A DNA stretch of 64,000 nucleotides from Clostridium saudiense (GCF_000577815.1 NZ_CBYM010000009.1:47019-111018); one strand, 5' to 3'. Counted from the first letter of the stretch, positions 27,095-37,075 are shown. The notes: generated by a model from the sequence alone, not told the origin. Numbers and translations are program-made.

Positions 27095-29743
27095 CTATTT
27101 TACTAAATTTTCTACTGTTTGGAATGCTGCTTCTATAGCTTGAGGGATATTTTCTGGCTTTTTACCACCGGCTTGAGCCATATCTGGTCTTCCACCACCG
27201 CCTCCGCCAACAATAGTTGCAACTTCTTTAATTATCTTTCCACAATGTATTCCTTTATCTAATACATCCTTAGTTGCCATAGTAATTAAGTTAACTTTAT
27301 CACCTAAGTTACTTACTAAAACAACAACTCCTGAACCCATCTTGCTTCTTATCTTATCAGCTAAGTCTCTTAATGCATTACCATCAACACCTTCAAGTCC
27401 ATAAGCTATAGTCTTAACACCGTTAATATCTTTTGCACTGTTTAAGATATCATCTAAAGCTCCACTTGTAAGTTTTGATTTAAGCTCTGCAATTTCCTTA
27501 TCTTTTTCCTTAATTTCTGCACCTTGAGTAGATATTTTCTTTAAAACATCTTTTTCAGTACATTTAAGTGCTGCACAAGCTTCCTTTAATAATCTTTGCT
27601 TTTCTTCCATATATTTTATAGCAGCTCTACCTGTTAAAGCTTCTATTCTTCTGATACCAGCAGCTACACCTGTTTCAGAAACTATTTTAAATAATCCAAT
27701 TTCTCCAACGTTAGATACGTGAGTACCACCACAAAGTTCCTTAGAGAACTCTCCAGCTGCAACTACTCTTACCTTATCTCCGTATTTTTCATCAAAAAGT
27801 GCAGTTGCTCCTGATTCTTTAGCTTCTTCAATTGTCATAAGCTTAGTTTCTACAGTATCAACTTCCATTATTTTATCATTTACTAAATCTTCAACCTTTT
27901 GAATTTCTTCAGCTGTCATAGCTTGGAAGTGAGTAAAGTCAAATCTTAATCTTTCATTATCAACAAAAGATCCTGCTTGGTGAACGTGAGCTCCAACAAC
28001 TTCTTTTAATGCAGCTTGTAACATATGAGTTGCTGTATGATTCTTACAAACGCAAGCTCTTCTCACTTTATCAACAGTTAATGTAACTTCTTCATTTATT
28101 TTAATGCTTCCATTTTTAACTTCAACATAGTGAATTGTCTTACCACCAACATTTTTCTTAGTATTATAAACATATGCAGAACCATTAGCTCCAGTTATTA
28201 TACCTGTATCACCAATTTGACCACCCATTTCAGCATAGAATGGAGTCTTATCAGTTAAGATATAACCTTTAGTTCCTTCATTTAATTCTTCTACAAATGC
28301 TTCATCAGTTGCAAGAACTACAACTTTTCCAGTTCCTTCTGTAGTTGTATATCCAACAAATTCAGTTTCAACTTCAGCTTTAACTTTATTAATTGGGTTT
28401 TCATCAGCTCCCATGTAAGAAGTTTCTCCTCTTGCACTTCTAGCTCTTTCTCTTTGAGCTTCCATTTCCTTCTTAAATTCTTCGTGGTCAACAGTCATAT
28501 TCTTTTCTTCAAGAATTTCTTCTGTTAATTCTAATGGGAATCCATAAGTATCATATAATTTAAATGCTTTTTCTCCAGAAAGTACTGTAGATTTAGCTTC
28601 TTCTAACTCTTTAATATATCCATTTAAGATGTTCATTCCACTATCAATAGTTTCATTAAATCTTTCTTCTTCTAAAGTGATTATCTTTGTTATATAATCT
28701 TTATTTTCAACTAATATTGGATAATTTCCACCATAGTTTTCAACAACAGCTTCTACAACATCCTTTAAGAATAATCCCTTTATTCCAAGTAATCTACCAT
28801 GTCTTGCAGCTCTTCTTAAAAGTCTTCTTAAAACATATCCTCTACCTTCATTACTTGGTTGAACTCCATCAGATATAAGCATAGTTACAGCTTTAACATG
28901 GTCTGTTACTATTCTTAATGAAACATCTGAATTTGCATCTTTTCCATATTCTACACCCGATAAAGAAGATACCTTATTTAAGATATTCTTAACTGTATCA
29001 ATTTCAAATATGTTATCAACACCTTGCATTATAGTTGCAATTCTTTCAAGTCCCATACCTGTATCAATGTTTTTATTCTTTAATGGAGCATAGCTTCCAT
29101 CTTCTTGTTTATCAAATTGAATAAATACTAAGTTCCAGAATTCAACTATTCTATCTGCATCAGATGCAGCAACAAAATCATCTACGTTTGTTACAGGAGC
29201 TACATCAACACCTCTATCAAAGTGGATTTCTGTACAAGGACCACATGGACCAACTGTTCCAACTTCCCAGAAGTTATCATCCTTACCTAATCTAAATATT
29301 CTATTTGGATCTATATCTGTTTTTGTAGTCCAAATTTCATATGCTTCATCATCTTCTAAATAAATTGTTACATATAATTTATCTTTAGGTAATTTTAAAA
29401 CTTGTGTTACATATTCCCATGACCATGGAATAATTTCATTTTTAAAATAATCTCCAAATGAAAAGTTACCTAACATTTCAAAGAAAGTACCATGTCTTGA
29501 AGTCTTTCCTACGTTTTCTATATCACCAGTTCTAATACACTTTTGACAAGTTGTAACTCTAGTTTTTGGTGGTTTTTGTATACCTGTGAAATATGGCTTA
29601 AGTGGTGCCATACCTGCATTTATTAATAATAAACTATTATCGTTTTTAGGTACTAATGGAAAACTCTCCATTCTTAAATGTTCTTTAGATTCAAAAAAGC
29701 TAATAAAGCTTTCTCTTAATTCATTTGCTCCCATGAATTTCAT
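27095..29743 (-). CDS. alaS: Alanine--tRNA ligase
   Basis: AlaRS charges tRNA-Ala and clears mischarged tRNA. The class II catalytic core is at about 1-245 ([17 protein letters not shown]), followed by the tRNA-recognition domain, the editing domain with [11 protein letters not shown] and [13 protein letters not shown], and the DHHA1 domain ending in [16 protein letters not shown] start at the ATG at 29743 giving [10 protein letters not shown]; the upstream ATG at 29761 overlaps the GGAGGT ribosome site. The 882-residue length is normal. It is controlled by an upstream T-box. Confidence 0.97.
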   Translation of the reverse strand: MKFMGANELRESFISFFESKEHLRMESFPLVPKNDNSLLLINAGMAPLKPYFTGIQKPPKTRVTTCQKCIRTGDIENVGKTSRHGTFFEMLGNFSFGDYFKNEIIPWSWEYVTQVLKLPKDKLYVTIYLEDDEAYEIWTTKTDIDPNRIFRLGKDDNFWEVGTVGPCGPCTEIHFDRGVDVAPVTNVDDFVAASDADRIVEFWNLVFIQFDKQEDGSYAPLKNKNIDTGMGLERIATIMQGVDNIFEIDTVKNILNKVSSLSGVEYGKDANSDVSLRIVTDHVKAVTMLISDGVQPSNEGRGYVLRRLLRRAARHGRLLGIKGLFLKDVVEAVVENYGGNYPILVENKDYITKIITLEEERFNETIDSGMNILNGYIKELEEAKSTVLSGEKAFKLYDTYGFPLELTEEILEEKNMTVDHEEFKKEMEAQRERARSARGETSYMGADENPINKVKAEVETEFVGYTTTEGTGKVVVLATDEAFVEELNEGTKGYILTDKTPFYAEMGGQIGDTGIITGANGSAYVYNTKKNVGGKTIHYVEVKNGSIKINEEVTLTVDKVRRACVCKNHTATHMLQAALKEVVGAHVHQAGSFVDNERLRFDFTHFQAMTAEEIQKVEDLVNDKIMEVDTVETKLMTIEEAKESGATALFDEKYGDKVRVVAAGEFSKELCGGTHVSNVGEIGLFKIVSETGVAAGIRRIEALTGRAAIKYMEEKQRLLKEACAALKCTEKDVLKKISTQGAEIKEKDKEIAELKSKLTSGALDDILNSAKDINGVKTIAYGLEGVDGNALRDLADKIRSKMGSGVVVLVSNLGDKVNLITMATKDVLDKGIHCGKIIKEVATIVGGGGGGRPDMAQAGGKKPENIPQAIEAAFQTVENLVK

Positions 29744-29825
29744 GATTCTTACTACCTCCATTTTTTCTATTAGTAATTTAATTAATAACTTAAATCAAAT
29801 TTTTGTTTCTTAGGAATCCAACTAA

Positions 29826-30041
29826 TAAAAAAAGTCTCCATCCCTAAAAACAAAGGGACGAAAACTTATAATTTCCGCGGTACCACCCTAATTATGTATA
29901 AAAATAATACATCACTTAAAGTAAAATAAGCTCCAAGATAGCTTCAATATGCTAAATAAGAAGTTTTCACCACCCACTTCCTCTCTTAATATTTACATCA
30001 TATTTACTCATTCTTTTCATCGCTTTATGCTATTAATTTAT
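29826..30041 (-). promoter_or_regulatory. T-box riboswitch (Ala) controlling alaS
   Basis: The conserved T-box AGGGTGGTACCGCGGAAA lies at 29872-29889 on the minus strand. A terminator follows (CGTCCCT / AGGGATG with a run of T residues ending near 29827). Stem I has the GA-rich AGAGAGGAAGTGGGTGGTG region, and a specifier loop reads GAA-GCT-ATC with the codon GCU (Ala) at 29940-29942. Uncharged tRNA-Ala should pair with the codon and the T-box bulge and allow read-through into alaS. Confidence 0.96.
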
Positions 30042-30047
30042 GACAAA

Positions 30048-30076
30048 ATTATATTTCATTTATTCATTTATGTCAA
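30048..30076 (-). promoter_or_regulatory. Sigma-A promoter of the alaS leader
   Basis: TTGACA (30071-30076) and TATAAT (30048-30053) are separated by exactly 17 bases on the minus strand, a full consensus match. Transcription should begin near 30041, just before T-box stem I. Confidence 0.9.
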
Positions 30077-30091
30077 TAAACAGTCTTACAC

Positions 30092-31120
30092 TTAAAATAA
30101 GTAATAGTCTATATCGTCATAAATTACCTTTATTATTACTGCAATTGGAACTATTAATACCATTCCAATTACTCCTCCAATCTTATCACCTAAAACTAAC
30201 AAAATAATTATTATAATTGGATGCATATTAGTGCTATCACCAGTAATCTTAGGTGCCAAAAAATTACCTTCAACTTGTTGTATTAAAATAACACCAATAG
30301 CTGCAATTATTCCTTTAGTAACTGACCCTGTAAGTGCTATAAATATAATAGGTACACCCCCTATTATTGGTCCAAAATAAGGAATAATATTAGCAACTGC
30401 ATTAATAATTGATAAAACTAAAGGAAACTTAACTCTAAGTATCAATAATAAAATGAAAGATAAAACTCCTATTATTAAACATAACAATAATTGACTTAAA
30501 ATATATCTACTTAATATTTTATCAATATTTTTATTTATATTTTTTACTATTACCCTTTTGTCAGTTGGAAGAACTAATAATAGCTTATTATAAATAAGCT
30601 TTGAATCCGCTAAAAAATAATAAGTTGTAATAGGTACTATAGCAAGAGTAACTAAATTTTCTCCCATATCTATTAAATTATCTACTAAATGAGTAGATGT
30701 ATTGCTAAGTATCATATTAATCTTTTCACCAATTTGTATATAAATTGTTTCAAATATTGGTAACCTATCTAATTTAAACCTTGCTGCTAAGCTTAAAATA
30801 TATTCTTCAATACTATCAAGCATAACTCCAAAATTTCCGCTTTCATTTAACATAGTTGGAACTATACAATATATCAATCCTACAAATGATAATAAAAGTA
30901 ATAATATAATTAAAAGTGAACTTTTTTTATAAGAAATATGGAGCTTTTCACAAAAGTAATTTCTTAAAGGTTTTAGTGTATAAGCAATTACTATTGAAAT
31001 TATTAGTAAATTAGTAACTGCCCTTATTGGTTCAACAAAAGCGTATATCATTACTATACTAATAGCAATAATTATGAAAATTATTAACTTTATAATTAAC
31101 CCTTTATACTTTTTGAACAT
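30092..31120 (-). CDS. AI-2E family transporter (YrrI-like membrane protein)
   Basis: The 342-residue integral membrane protein has about seven to eight hydrophobic helices and the family segments around DSKLIYNKLLLVLPTDKR and GPIIGGVPIIFIAL near the C terminus. The AI-2E (UPF0118) family contains diverse members, including sodium/proton antiporters, and the autoinducer label should not be taken literally. The order upstream of alaS matches yrrI in Bacillus. Its start overlaps the end of the PRC-barrel gene by 17 bases, so the two are translationally coupled. Confidence 0.88.
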   Translation of the reverse strand: MFKKYKGLIIKLIIFIIIAISIVMIYAFVEPIRAVTNLLIISIVIAYTLKPLRNYFCEKLHISYKKSSLLIILLLLLSFVGLIYCIVPTMLNESGNFGVMLDSIEEYILSLAARFKLDRLPIFETIYIQIGEKINMILSNTSTHLVDNLIDMGENLVTLAIVPITTYYFLADSKLIYNKLLLVLPTDKRVIVKNINKNIDKILSRYILSQLLLCLIIGVLSFILLLILRVKFPLVLSIINAVANIIPYFGPIIGGVPIIFIALTGSVTKGIIAAIGVILIQQVEGNFLAPKITGDSTNMHPIIIIILLVLGDKIGGVIGMVLIVPIAVIIKVIYDDIDYYLF

Positions 31121-31604
31121 CCTTATTTCCTCCTAAATTATGAGGTAAAGTCTTTAACTTAACAGTTGAATTACCATTATATAAAATATACTCATCACAA
31201 AGCGAACAATGTTTTAAAGTTATAACTTCCTTTCCCTTGAACATTTTATCAAATATTCCTGAACTTATAATCATACCTTTTATTTCAAAAGTTTTTTCAT
31301 CTATAATTAAATCTTCAAGAACTCCAAGAAGCTTCTTTTCTTTATTTATTATATCCATATATTTTATTTCCTTAAACTTTAATCCTTCAAATCTACTTGT
31401 ATTTTTAATTTTCATAATTTCATCAACTGAAATAATTGAATCCACAGAAACATATGTATGTTTTTTAAATATAGATGCTGGTGAAATTGTAAACCCCTTT
31501 ACAACTCCATTATAAAAATCTATAGAAATATCATCTACAACTCCTATATATTTATTTTTAGAATCATAAATCTTCATTAAATAAAAGTTTCTCCATTTAA
31601 CCAT
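31104..31604 (-). CDS. PRC-barrel domain protein
   Basis: The 166-residue protein appears to hold two PRC-barrel-like halves. The first runs through KIYDSKNKYIGVVDDISIDF and VVKGFTIS (about 10-50), and the second through NKEKKLLGVLEDLIIDEK and IKGMIISSGIFDKMFKGKEVI (about 88-135). PRC-barrels often act as small adaptor or RNA-processing modules; the role here is unknown. AGAGGTG precedes the ATG. It is coupled to the AI-2E-family gene by a 17-base overlap. Confidence 0.8.
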   Translation of the reverse strand: MVKWRNFYLMKIYDSKNKYIGVVDDISIDFYNGVVKGFTISPASIFKKHTYVSVDSIISVDEIMKIKNTSRFEGLKFKEIKYMDIINKEKKLLGVLEDLIIDEKTFEIKGMIISSGIFDKMFKGKEVITLKHCSLCDEYILYNGNSTVKLKTLPHNLGGNKDVQKV

Positions 31605-31714
31605 AATTTCACCTCTATAAAGATAATAAATTTAGTATTTACAAAATTCATGGTTATTATTAGTAATTTTTTATATTTATCATTTATATATTTATTGGAT
31701 ATTTATTTCAAAAT

Positions 31715-31756
31715 AAAAAGCAACTATAGTAATAGTTTTACCATAATTGCTTTTTC
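31715..31756 (-). terminator. Terminator after the AraC-type gene
   Basis: AAAAAGCAAtTATgGT pairs imperfectly with ACtATAgTTGCTTTTT on the minus strand and ends in a T tract. It separates the AraC-type gene from the PRC-barrel gene. Confidence 0.7.
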
Positions 31757-31806
31757 CATTATCCATTATAAATTTTTATTTTCCATTATTTATTATTTAA
31801 ATTATA

Positions 31807-32649
31807 TTATAATCTATTTTCTTTACTTATACCTAATCTATACTCTTGAGGTGAAATACCAACATGTCTCCTAAAAACATTGTTAAAATAATGTTGTGTG
31901 TTATAGCCAACTAATTCAGCAATTTCACTTAAAGTTAATGTTGGATCCCTCATTAAAATTATAGCATTTTTTATTCTTACATTTGTTAAATACTCAACAA
32001 ATGTCATTTTCAAATTTCTCTTAAAGAGCCTTATTAAATAAGTCTGACTTACTTCCATCTTATTTGCTATTTCGGCTATAGACAAATCTTCTTTAAAATA
32101 ATGTCTATTAATATATTTTTGCACCTCTATTAGCATATCTGGTCTCTTACTCTTGTCTATTAATCTATTGCATAAAGATTTATATACTATGTTTACTTGA
32201 ACAGGATCTTCTCTTAAAAATGATGCACAAATAACTACATTAATATTTAATTTAGCATTAATTGCATTTTCAATGTTATTTACAACCGAATGCCATTCCT
32301 TAATAGGATTTACATCACATAAAACAACCACTTGGTCTTTAGAATCAACAAATATATTTAACCCCTTAAATTTACCCATTATTTCTTTAACAACACTACT
32401 AATTGCAAAACTCAATCTTTCAGTTTCAATACCAATCTTATCAGATGATTCATTTCTTATTAAAGGCTTAATAACAATTAAAGCCATAGATTTAGTATAT
32501 ATTATACCAAACTTATTAATTTTCCTTTTTAAATCGCAACTTTGTACTTTTCCTAGCATCCACTCTTTTAAAAATATATCCTTTTCAACACTGTATTGCA
32601 ATTTCTCACCATATTTAACTTCATCATCAGCAACTAAAATTTTAACCAA
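31807..32649 (-). CDS. AraC-family transcriptional regulator with a vestigial receiver N terminus
   Basis: The C-terminal 100 residues are an AraC DNA-binding domain with two helix-turn-helix motifs (LSIAEIANKMEVSQTYLIRLFK and LSEIAELVGYNTQHYFNNVFRR, in parts). The first ten residues, MVKILVADDE, look like strand 1 and the acidic pair of a response-regulator receiver. The next segment (EKDIFLKEWMLGK) resembles the linker that normally follows a complete receiver, so about 110 residues including the phosphoacceptor Asp appear to be missing. The start is TTG (32649) with GGGGGGAG upstream. Targets are unknown. Confidence 0.85.
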   Translation of the reverse strand: MVKILVADDEVKYGEKLQYSVEKDIFLKEWMLGKVQSCDLKRKINKFGIIYTKSMALIVIKPLIRNESSDKIGIETERLSFAISSVVKEIMGKFKGLNIFVDSKDQVVVLCDVNPIKEWHSVVNNIENAINAKLNINVVICASFLREDPVQVNIVYKSLCNRLIDKSKRPDMLIEVQKYINRHYFKEDLSIAEIANKMEVSQTYLIRLFKRNLKMTFVEYLTNVRIKNAIILMRDPTLTLSEIAELVGYNTQHYFNNVFRRHVGISPQEYRLGISKENRL

Positions 32650-33075
32650 AGCAACTCCCCCCTGTATTCCTTTCTTAACCTTCTTATTTTGACTTACAGT
32701 ATAACTATATTTCCTAAAATCTTTTTCGTTCTAAACTATTGCTTTTTATAATTAATTACTACAGTTAAATTTCAAATACTAAAATAAATCTTTATTATTA
32801 ATTCATCTATATACTACTATATATATAGTAATATTGAATAAATAATATACTACATAATTATTTTTAAAATTAATTTAATCTAAATTTTTTCCTTTATAGT
32901 TTTAATTAGCATACCATATACAACATACACTAATACTAACTAAATCTATGACTTAGAATATCAATTAATTTAAATTAACTAAATTAAAATTTTCAATCCA
33001 ACTTTAAATTAGTTAATATTACTACCTATAATGATTCTTAGAAGAGTTGTTTTATAATAAAACATTACAACTTTA
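32650..33075. other. Intergenic region between the AraC-type and second AI-2E-family genes
   Basis: This 426-base AT-rich stretch holds no plausible gene. A perfect 16-base palindrome, TACTATATATATAGTA, lies at 32815-32830 and could be an operator or merely AT repeat. A weak GTTGT / ACAAC hairpin near 33040-33068 follows the AI-2E-family gene without a good T tract. Confidence 0.4.
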
Positions 33076-34203
33076 TTACTGTTCTTCATTTTTAATTTTA
33101 TCTTTACATTCTATAAAATTTCCCTCAAAATTTGCATACTTCTTATAAAAATTAAACCCAATAAATAATGCTATCAGATATATCATACCTTTAAATCCAC
33201 CAGCATTTAAACCAACAAATATAGCAATTAATACGCTTAATTGTGATAATTCTAATGATGCTGATAATAATTTAGGCTCTAATATATTTCTAGTTATCAT
33301 TATTACTGAAAATAAAATAATTAAGAAGATAACAGTTATATATTTACCACTAAAAAAGTAAATAGCCATAAGAGGTAAAAAGACCAATATCATACCTACT
33401 ATAGGTAACAAATCTAAAATCATACACATAAAACTAAGCAGTAAAGTATATGGAATTTTTAAAATACTAAAACCTATAAAAGTAATTATAAATGTACAAA
33501 AAACTAAAATTGAATATGTTCCAATATACTTAAATACAACATCCTTAATTTCAAGGATTATTTTAATATATTTATCGTATTCACTTTCTTCTTTGATTTT
33601 ATTTTCTTTATTTTGTGAATAACTCTTTTGGATAAACTTCTTTAAAAACACAAAACTTGATAATATAGCAAATATTATTACCGAAACAATATAAGGTAGT
33701 GCTGATATTATGTTGATTATATAATTAACTACACTTCCACTAAGCTCTAAAATATAATTTGATGCATCTGAAATTAATTTATTAATATTACTTCTTAAGG
33801 TATCTAAAACTGACTCATCAATATTTTCAAATGTTGATAGTGAATTTTGAACTAAATTTCCTATTTTAGAACCATTATCATAAATATATTCATATCCATC
33901 TGTAGCTAAATCCTTAATTTCAGAACTAAAATAAACAATCCCAACCACCAATAATGTAACTGTAATAGCATAAAAAACTAATGTGGAAATAATCGCTGCT
34001 ATTTCACCTCGCATATTAAACTTCTTAATAAGAGCTTCCGTTGGCTTTTCTAAGATTGATGCTGCAATTATTCCAATAATAAATGGCAAAGTATATTTTA
34101 TAGTTCCTGATACAAGCATAAACACAACTGTAAATACGCCAAAGAAAATTAAAATGCTTACAAAAGGTCTTACTTTCTTAACTATTGCAGTAATATATTC
34201 CAT
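33076..34203 (-). CDS. AI-2E family transporter (second copy)
   Basis: The 375-residue membrane protein begins MEYITAIVKKVRPFV and has about eight hydrophobic helices. A large extracytoplasmic loop occupies roughly residues 75-180, and the C-terminal GMILVFLPLMAIYFFSGK and ILEPKLLSASL segments are typical of the family. I start at the ATG at 34203 because AGGTGGAA lies upstream; the frame extends further but that part contains the ribosome site. It lies immediately downstream of a terminator, so expression seems to need read-through from the leader. Confidence 0.87.
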   Translation of the reverse strand: MEYITAIVKKVRPFVSILIFFGVFTVVFMLVSGTIKYTLPFIIGIIAASILEKPTEALIKKFNMRGEIAAIISTLVFYAITVTLLVVGIVYFSSEIKDLATDGYEYIYDNGSKIGNLVQNSLSTFENIDESVLDTLRSNINKLISDASNYILELSGSVVNYIINIISALPYIVSVIIFAILSSFVFLKKFIQKSYSQNKENKIKEESEYDKYIKIILEIKDVVFKYIGTYSILVFCTFIITFIGFSILKIPYTLLLSFMCMILDLLPIVGMILVFLPLMAIYFFSGKYITVIFLIILFSVIMITRNILEPKLLSASLELSQLSVLIAIFVGLNAGGFKGMIYLIALFIGFNFYKKYANFEGNFIECKDKIKNEEQ

Positions 34204-34230
34204 TTTTATTCTTTCCACCTTTTTAAACTT

Positions 34231-34263
34231 AAAAATAAAAGGAGCTATTTTTAAGTAGCTCCT
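34231..34263 (-). terminator. Terminator in the leader of the second AI-2E-family gene
   Basis: On the minus strand GGAGCTA pairs with TAGCTCC (loop CTTAAAAA) and is followed by TTTTATTTTT. Only about 12 bases separate the T tract from the ribosome site of the next gene, so there is no room for a promoter between them. Confidence 0.82.
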
Positions 34264-34347
34264 TAATATATACATTATTTAATTATTTATTAAAATCGAA
34301 ATCTACTTTATGATTATAAAAAAAGTCTATCCTCCTTTCTAAGTATA

Positions 34348-34488
34348 TTAGATAAATCGGATCATCTCCTTTTTCCACCCGTTATAAGGCTTGATTTTAT
34401 TACTAATTAAAAGCCTGTTTTTAATTTTTCCGCAAGCCCCCTCCCTATCATATTTGTTCATGAACTGAACATCTTCTAATAACGACAT
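34348..34488 (-). CDS. Small ORF in the AI-2E-family gene leader, possibly frameshifted
   Basis: ATG 34488 begins a 46-residue ORF (MSLLEDVQFMNKYDREGACG at its start) with AAAGGGGTG 10 bases upstream. Near its end, at TGG-AAA-AAG, the -1 frame stays open for a further 28 codons (GDDPIYLIYLERRIDFF and onward) to a TAA at 34283. Together they would give a 68-residue protein. A one-base loss in the run of five A residues at 34370-34374, or programmed -1 slippage, would explain this. I do not recognise the protein. A terminator follows. Confidence 0.45.
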   Translation of the reverse strand: MSLLEDVQFMNKYDREGACGKIKNRLLISNKIKPYNGWKKEMIRFI

Positions 34489-34920
34489 TGAGAAGCATCA
34501 CCCCTTTAGCTTTATACATTATAAAATCTTTAAATTTAGTAGTTAGAATTTATAATAAAGAATTACTTAAAACTAAGAACTACTATGTGTTTAGTATACT
34601 ATTCTTATTATTATTTGTAAATATTTTCCATGCACCTTTTTTTTATATTTTCTACTTTTATACTACATTCTGTCTTTTTATTTTTAAATTAAATTTATTT
34701 ATTTTACCTTTTTATATATTTTTCAATCTTTAAATATTTTTTTGTTATAAATATTTTTTACTTATAACTTTAATTTATCTCTTAAAATATTTATCTTTTT
34801 CATTTCATAAAACATTCATAAATTTATAACATATAATAATATTGATTATGTAAATTTATTGGTTTAAAATATTATTTATACGTTTTTTTGTAATAATTAA
34901 ATATTTTAGGGGGACTAACC
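34489..34920. other. Divergent intergenic region
   Basis: This 432-base AT-rich region lies between the leftward leader and the rightward gene at 34921. A TATAAT lies upstream of the small ORF (within 34520-34527 on the minus strand) but without a good -35. The plus strand has a strong AGGGGGACTAACC ribosome site at its right end. An 81-codon plus-strand frame here has no ribosome site and runs through low-complexity AT sequence. Confidence 0.4.
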
Positions 34921-35454
34921 ATGAGTAATATTTGGATCACAATATTTTTAATAATCTTTACAATAGTACCTGTATACTATTTAACAGTTGTTTATTCTAT
35001 TTACTATAAAAAGATATTAAAAAATAAAAACAATTTAAAATTTAGCTTTAAAACAACATCAATTACAACTTATCTACCTTCAATTATTTTTGCTATTATT
35101 AGTATTATTTTTGCAATATACTCTATAGCAAATAATATATCACCTTACTATTTAATAGCCTTAGTTGCAGTTAATATAGTTGTATTTGCTTGTATTCATC
35201 TTTCTTGCACAACTTTTGGTATTTATAATGATTGCGTTGTAGTAAAAAATAATTATGCTGAATTAAATGAAATACAAAGTGTTGTTTTAGAAAAATCAAA
35301 AAAAGGTAAAGAAAATCTTTATGAATTAAAGGTAACTACTAAATTTGATTTATTAATTTGTACCGTAGTAAGTGATGATGCAAAAAGCTTATTAAGACAA
35401 ATTAAATCTAATTTACCAAAAAACATAAAAATAAAAGAATCAGCAGCTAAATAA
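34921..35454 (+). CDS. Hypothetical membrane protein
   Basis: I do not recognise this 177-residue protein. It has a hydrophobic helix at about 5-27, a basic loop (KKILKNKNNLKFSFK), two more helices at about 47-70 and 77-100, and then a soluble C-terminal domain of about 75 residues. The latter's alternating strands (FGIYNDCVVVKNNYAELNEI, LYELKVTTKFDLLIC, in parts) resemble PH-like or YcxB-type domains found after membrane helices, a tentative likeness. AGGGGG precedes the ATG. It is monocistronic, facing the PHP gene across a shared terminator. Confidence 0.75.
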   Translation: MSNIWITIFLIIFTIVPVYYLTVVYSIYYKKILKNKNNLKFSFKTTSITTYLPSIIFAIISIIFAIYSIANNISPYYLIALVAVNIVVFACIHLSCTTFGIYNDCVVVKNNYAELNEIQSVVLEKSKKGKENLYELKVTTKFDLLICTVVSDDAKSLLRQIKSNLPKNIKIKESAAK

Positions 35455-35470
35455 GCTGTTGATTCTTTTA
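35434..35470. terminator. Bidirectional terminator
   Basis: AAAAGAATCAgCAGCt pairs with aGCTGtTGATTCTTTT, with A/T tracts on both sides. It serves the rightward membrane gene and the leftward PHP gene, and overlaps the membrane gene's stop codon. Confidence 0.88.
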
Positions 35471-35482
35471 TTTTTGCTTTAA

Positions 35483-36277
35483 TTAAATTTCTATTGCTAT
35501 AGGTTTTCTATTTTCAAATCTATATATATTCTTAAATCCAATATTCTTTAAAACTTCAATACTTTCTCTAATTCCAGCTCCAACATCTTCACTTTTGTGA
35601 GCATCAGATCCTACAGTAATAATTGTTCCACCTAACTCATGATATAACTTTAAAATATCTACTGATGGCATAGTTTCATTTACTACTGACCTTAAAGTTG
35701 AAGTGTTTACTTCAATACCTTTTCCACTTTTAATTATGTTAGTTAATACTTCTTTAATCATATCAACATACTCATTAAAATCATAATTACCATGTGTATT
35801 AAATGCATATCTTTTCATTAAATCTAAATGAGCTACTACATCAATATATGGTGATGTACATACCTTATTTACTTCCTTAAAATATCTACTATAACTTTCT
35901 TCTTTTGTATTTTTGCTCATATATGTATTAAGCCCTACGTTATAATCAAAATTATGTACAGAGCCTAATATAAAATCAAAAGGAATATATTCTATTGCTT
36001 CTCTAAGCTCCTCTTCATTTTCATGTGGTTCACATACTTCTATTCCTACTTTAATGCTTAATTTATCTTTGTATTTTTCTCTACATTCTCTTATTTCTTC
36101 ACTATATTTTTTTAAATTTAAAAAGCCATAACTTTTTATTCCTTCTTTAACTGAAAAATGTTCTGTGAAGCAAATTTCGTTAATTTTATTTTCAATTGCA
36201 GCTTCACAAACTGATTCTATAGTTGCATTACTGTCAAATGAATTATTAGAATGTAAATGATAATCTACTAAGTACAT
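35483..36277 (-). CDS. PHP-domain histidinol-phosphatase HisJ-family protein
   Basis: This is a metal-dependent phosphoesterase of 264 residues. Metal ligands are visible as DYHLHSNNSFD (HxH, 5-15), E in CFTEHF, H in LGSVHNFDY, H in DVVAHLDLMKRY, and D-H in VGSDAHKSEDVG. The usual role is removal of phosphate from L-histidinol phosphate, but no other his gene is nearby, so a different substrate is possible. AAGGAG precedes the ATG. Confidence 0.86.
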   Translation of the reverse strand: MYLVDYHLHSNNSFDSNATIESVCEAAIENKINEICFTEHFSVKEGIKSYGFLNLKKYSEEIRECREKYKDKLSIKVGIEVCEPHENEEELREAIEYIPFDFILGSVHNFDYNVGLNTYMSKNTKEESYSRYFKEVNKVCTSPYIDVVAHLDLMKRYAFNTHGNYDFNEYVDMIKEVLTNIIKSGKGIEVNTSTLRSVVNETMPSVDILKLYHELGGTIITVGSDAHKSEDVGAGIRESIEVLKNIGFKNIYRFENRKPIAIEI

Positions 36278-36378
36278 ATAATTCTCCTTGTATACTATAA
36301 ATTTTACTATGACCTATTAAGTATAACACAAATTAAAAACGCCTGTACATTTGGGAATATTTCCTAGGAAATACAAAA

Positions 36379-36443
36379 ATAAAAAGCCAGTACACCCTTT
36401 CTATATAAAATACTATTGTATTTTATACTGTACTAACTTTTTA
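36379..36443 (-). terminator. Long hairpin after the 96-residue gene
   Basis: AAAAAGttAGTACA ... TGTACTggCTTTTT encloses an inner TATAAAATAC / GTATTTTATA stem on the minus strand, and ends in TTTTTATTTTT. The two stacked stems give an unusually long terminator of about 60 bases. Confidence 0.75.
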
Positions 36444-36489
36444 TAATCACACATAAGTAGTTAAATTATTAAAACAAACCCGTAACCTT

Positions 36490-36780
36490 TTATAAAATTT
36501 CAATTTCCTTTTGAATTAACTTAAGATTATCATATATATCCTTATAATCCTCAATAGTAAATATCCCAAACCCTTCTAAATCATCTTCAAAGATATACCC
36601 AATTTCACTTAAACTATATTCTACAATCTTCCCATTATTAAATTTAAAGAATATAGTGTCCCCACACTCATTAGCAGTAACTTCTACTAATGTATTTTCT
36701 TTTTTTGTACTATTTTTAACTTCATTAATTAAATTTATAGCTTTTATTGATTCCTGTAATAACTTTTCTTGTCTACCCAT
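36490..36780 (-). CDS. Hypothetical protein
   Basis: This 96-residue soluble acidic protein has no motif I recognise. The N-terminal half is helical and Lys/Glu-rich (KLLQESIKAINLINEVKNS), and the centre has strands around DTIFFKFNNGKIVEYSLSEIG. AGGGGGATGGAAT before the ATG and a terminator after the stop support a real, separately transcribed gene. Confidence 0.65.
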   Translation of the reverse strand: MGRQEKLLQESIKAINLINEVKNSTKKENTLVEVTANECGDTIFFKFNNGKIVEYSLSEIGYIFEDDLEGFGIFTIEDYKDIYDNLKLIQKEIEIL

Positions 36781-37028
36781 ATTCCATCCCCCTAGAACTT
36801 ACTTCAAAAGTGTTTACAACCTTATTATATAGCTTCTTTTAATTTTCCTATGTCGAAACCTGCAATCGATTTGTTGGTAATTTAATCCACAATCACCACT
36901 ATGCTGGATATTATTATCATATTTCAAGTTATTTTCTTTTAAAAAATTAATTTAATTTATAGATCAGTTTAAAGGTTATATTTACATATTTTCTTATATT
37001 TTTACTGCTAGTTTTTTTCACTTTTATA

Positions 37029-37074
37029 ACAAAAAAAAGATAGCAATTTAGTTATCCTAATTACTATCTTTTTA
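37029..37074 (-). terminator. Terminator after the 38-residue small ORF
   Basis: AAAAAGATAGtAaTT pairs with AAaTtgCTATCTTTTTTTT on the minus strand. It ends the small transcription unit whose coding part is 37262-37378, although about 190 bases downstream of the stop. Confidence 0.65.
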
Positions 37075-37075
37075 A

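Noticed and set aside
31650..31874. A 74-codon plus-strand frame at the end of the AraC-type gene
   Set aside because: It overlaps the coding end and terminator of the AraC-type gene and has no ribosome site.
34488..34733. An 81-codon plus-strand open frame that could encode a small membrane protein
   Set aside because: It has no ribosome site, runs through AT-rich intergenic sequence and overlaps the leader of the leftward AI-2E-family gene.
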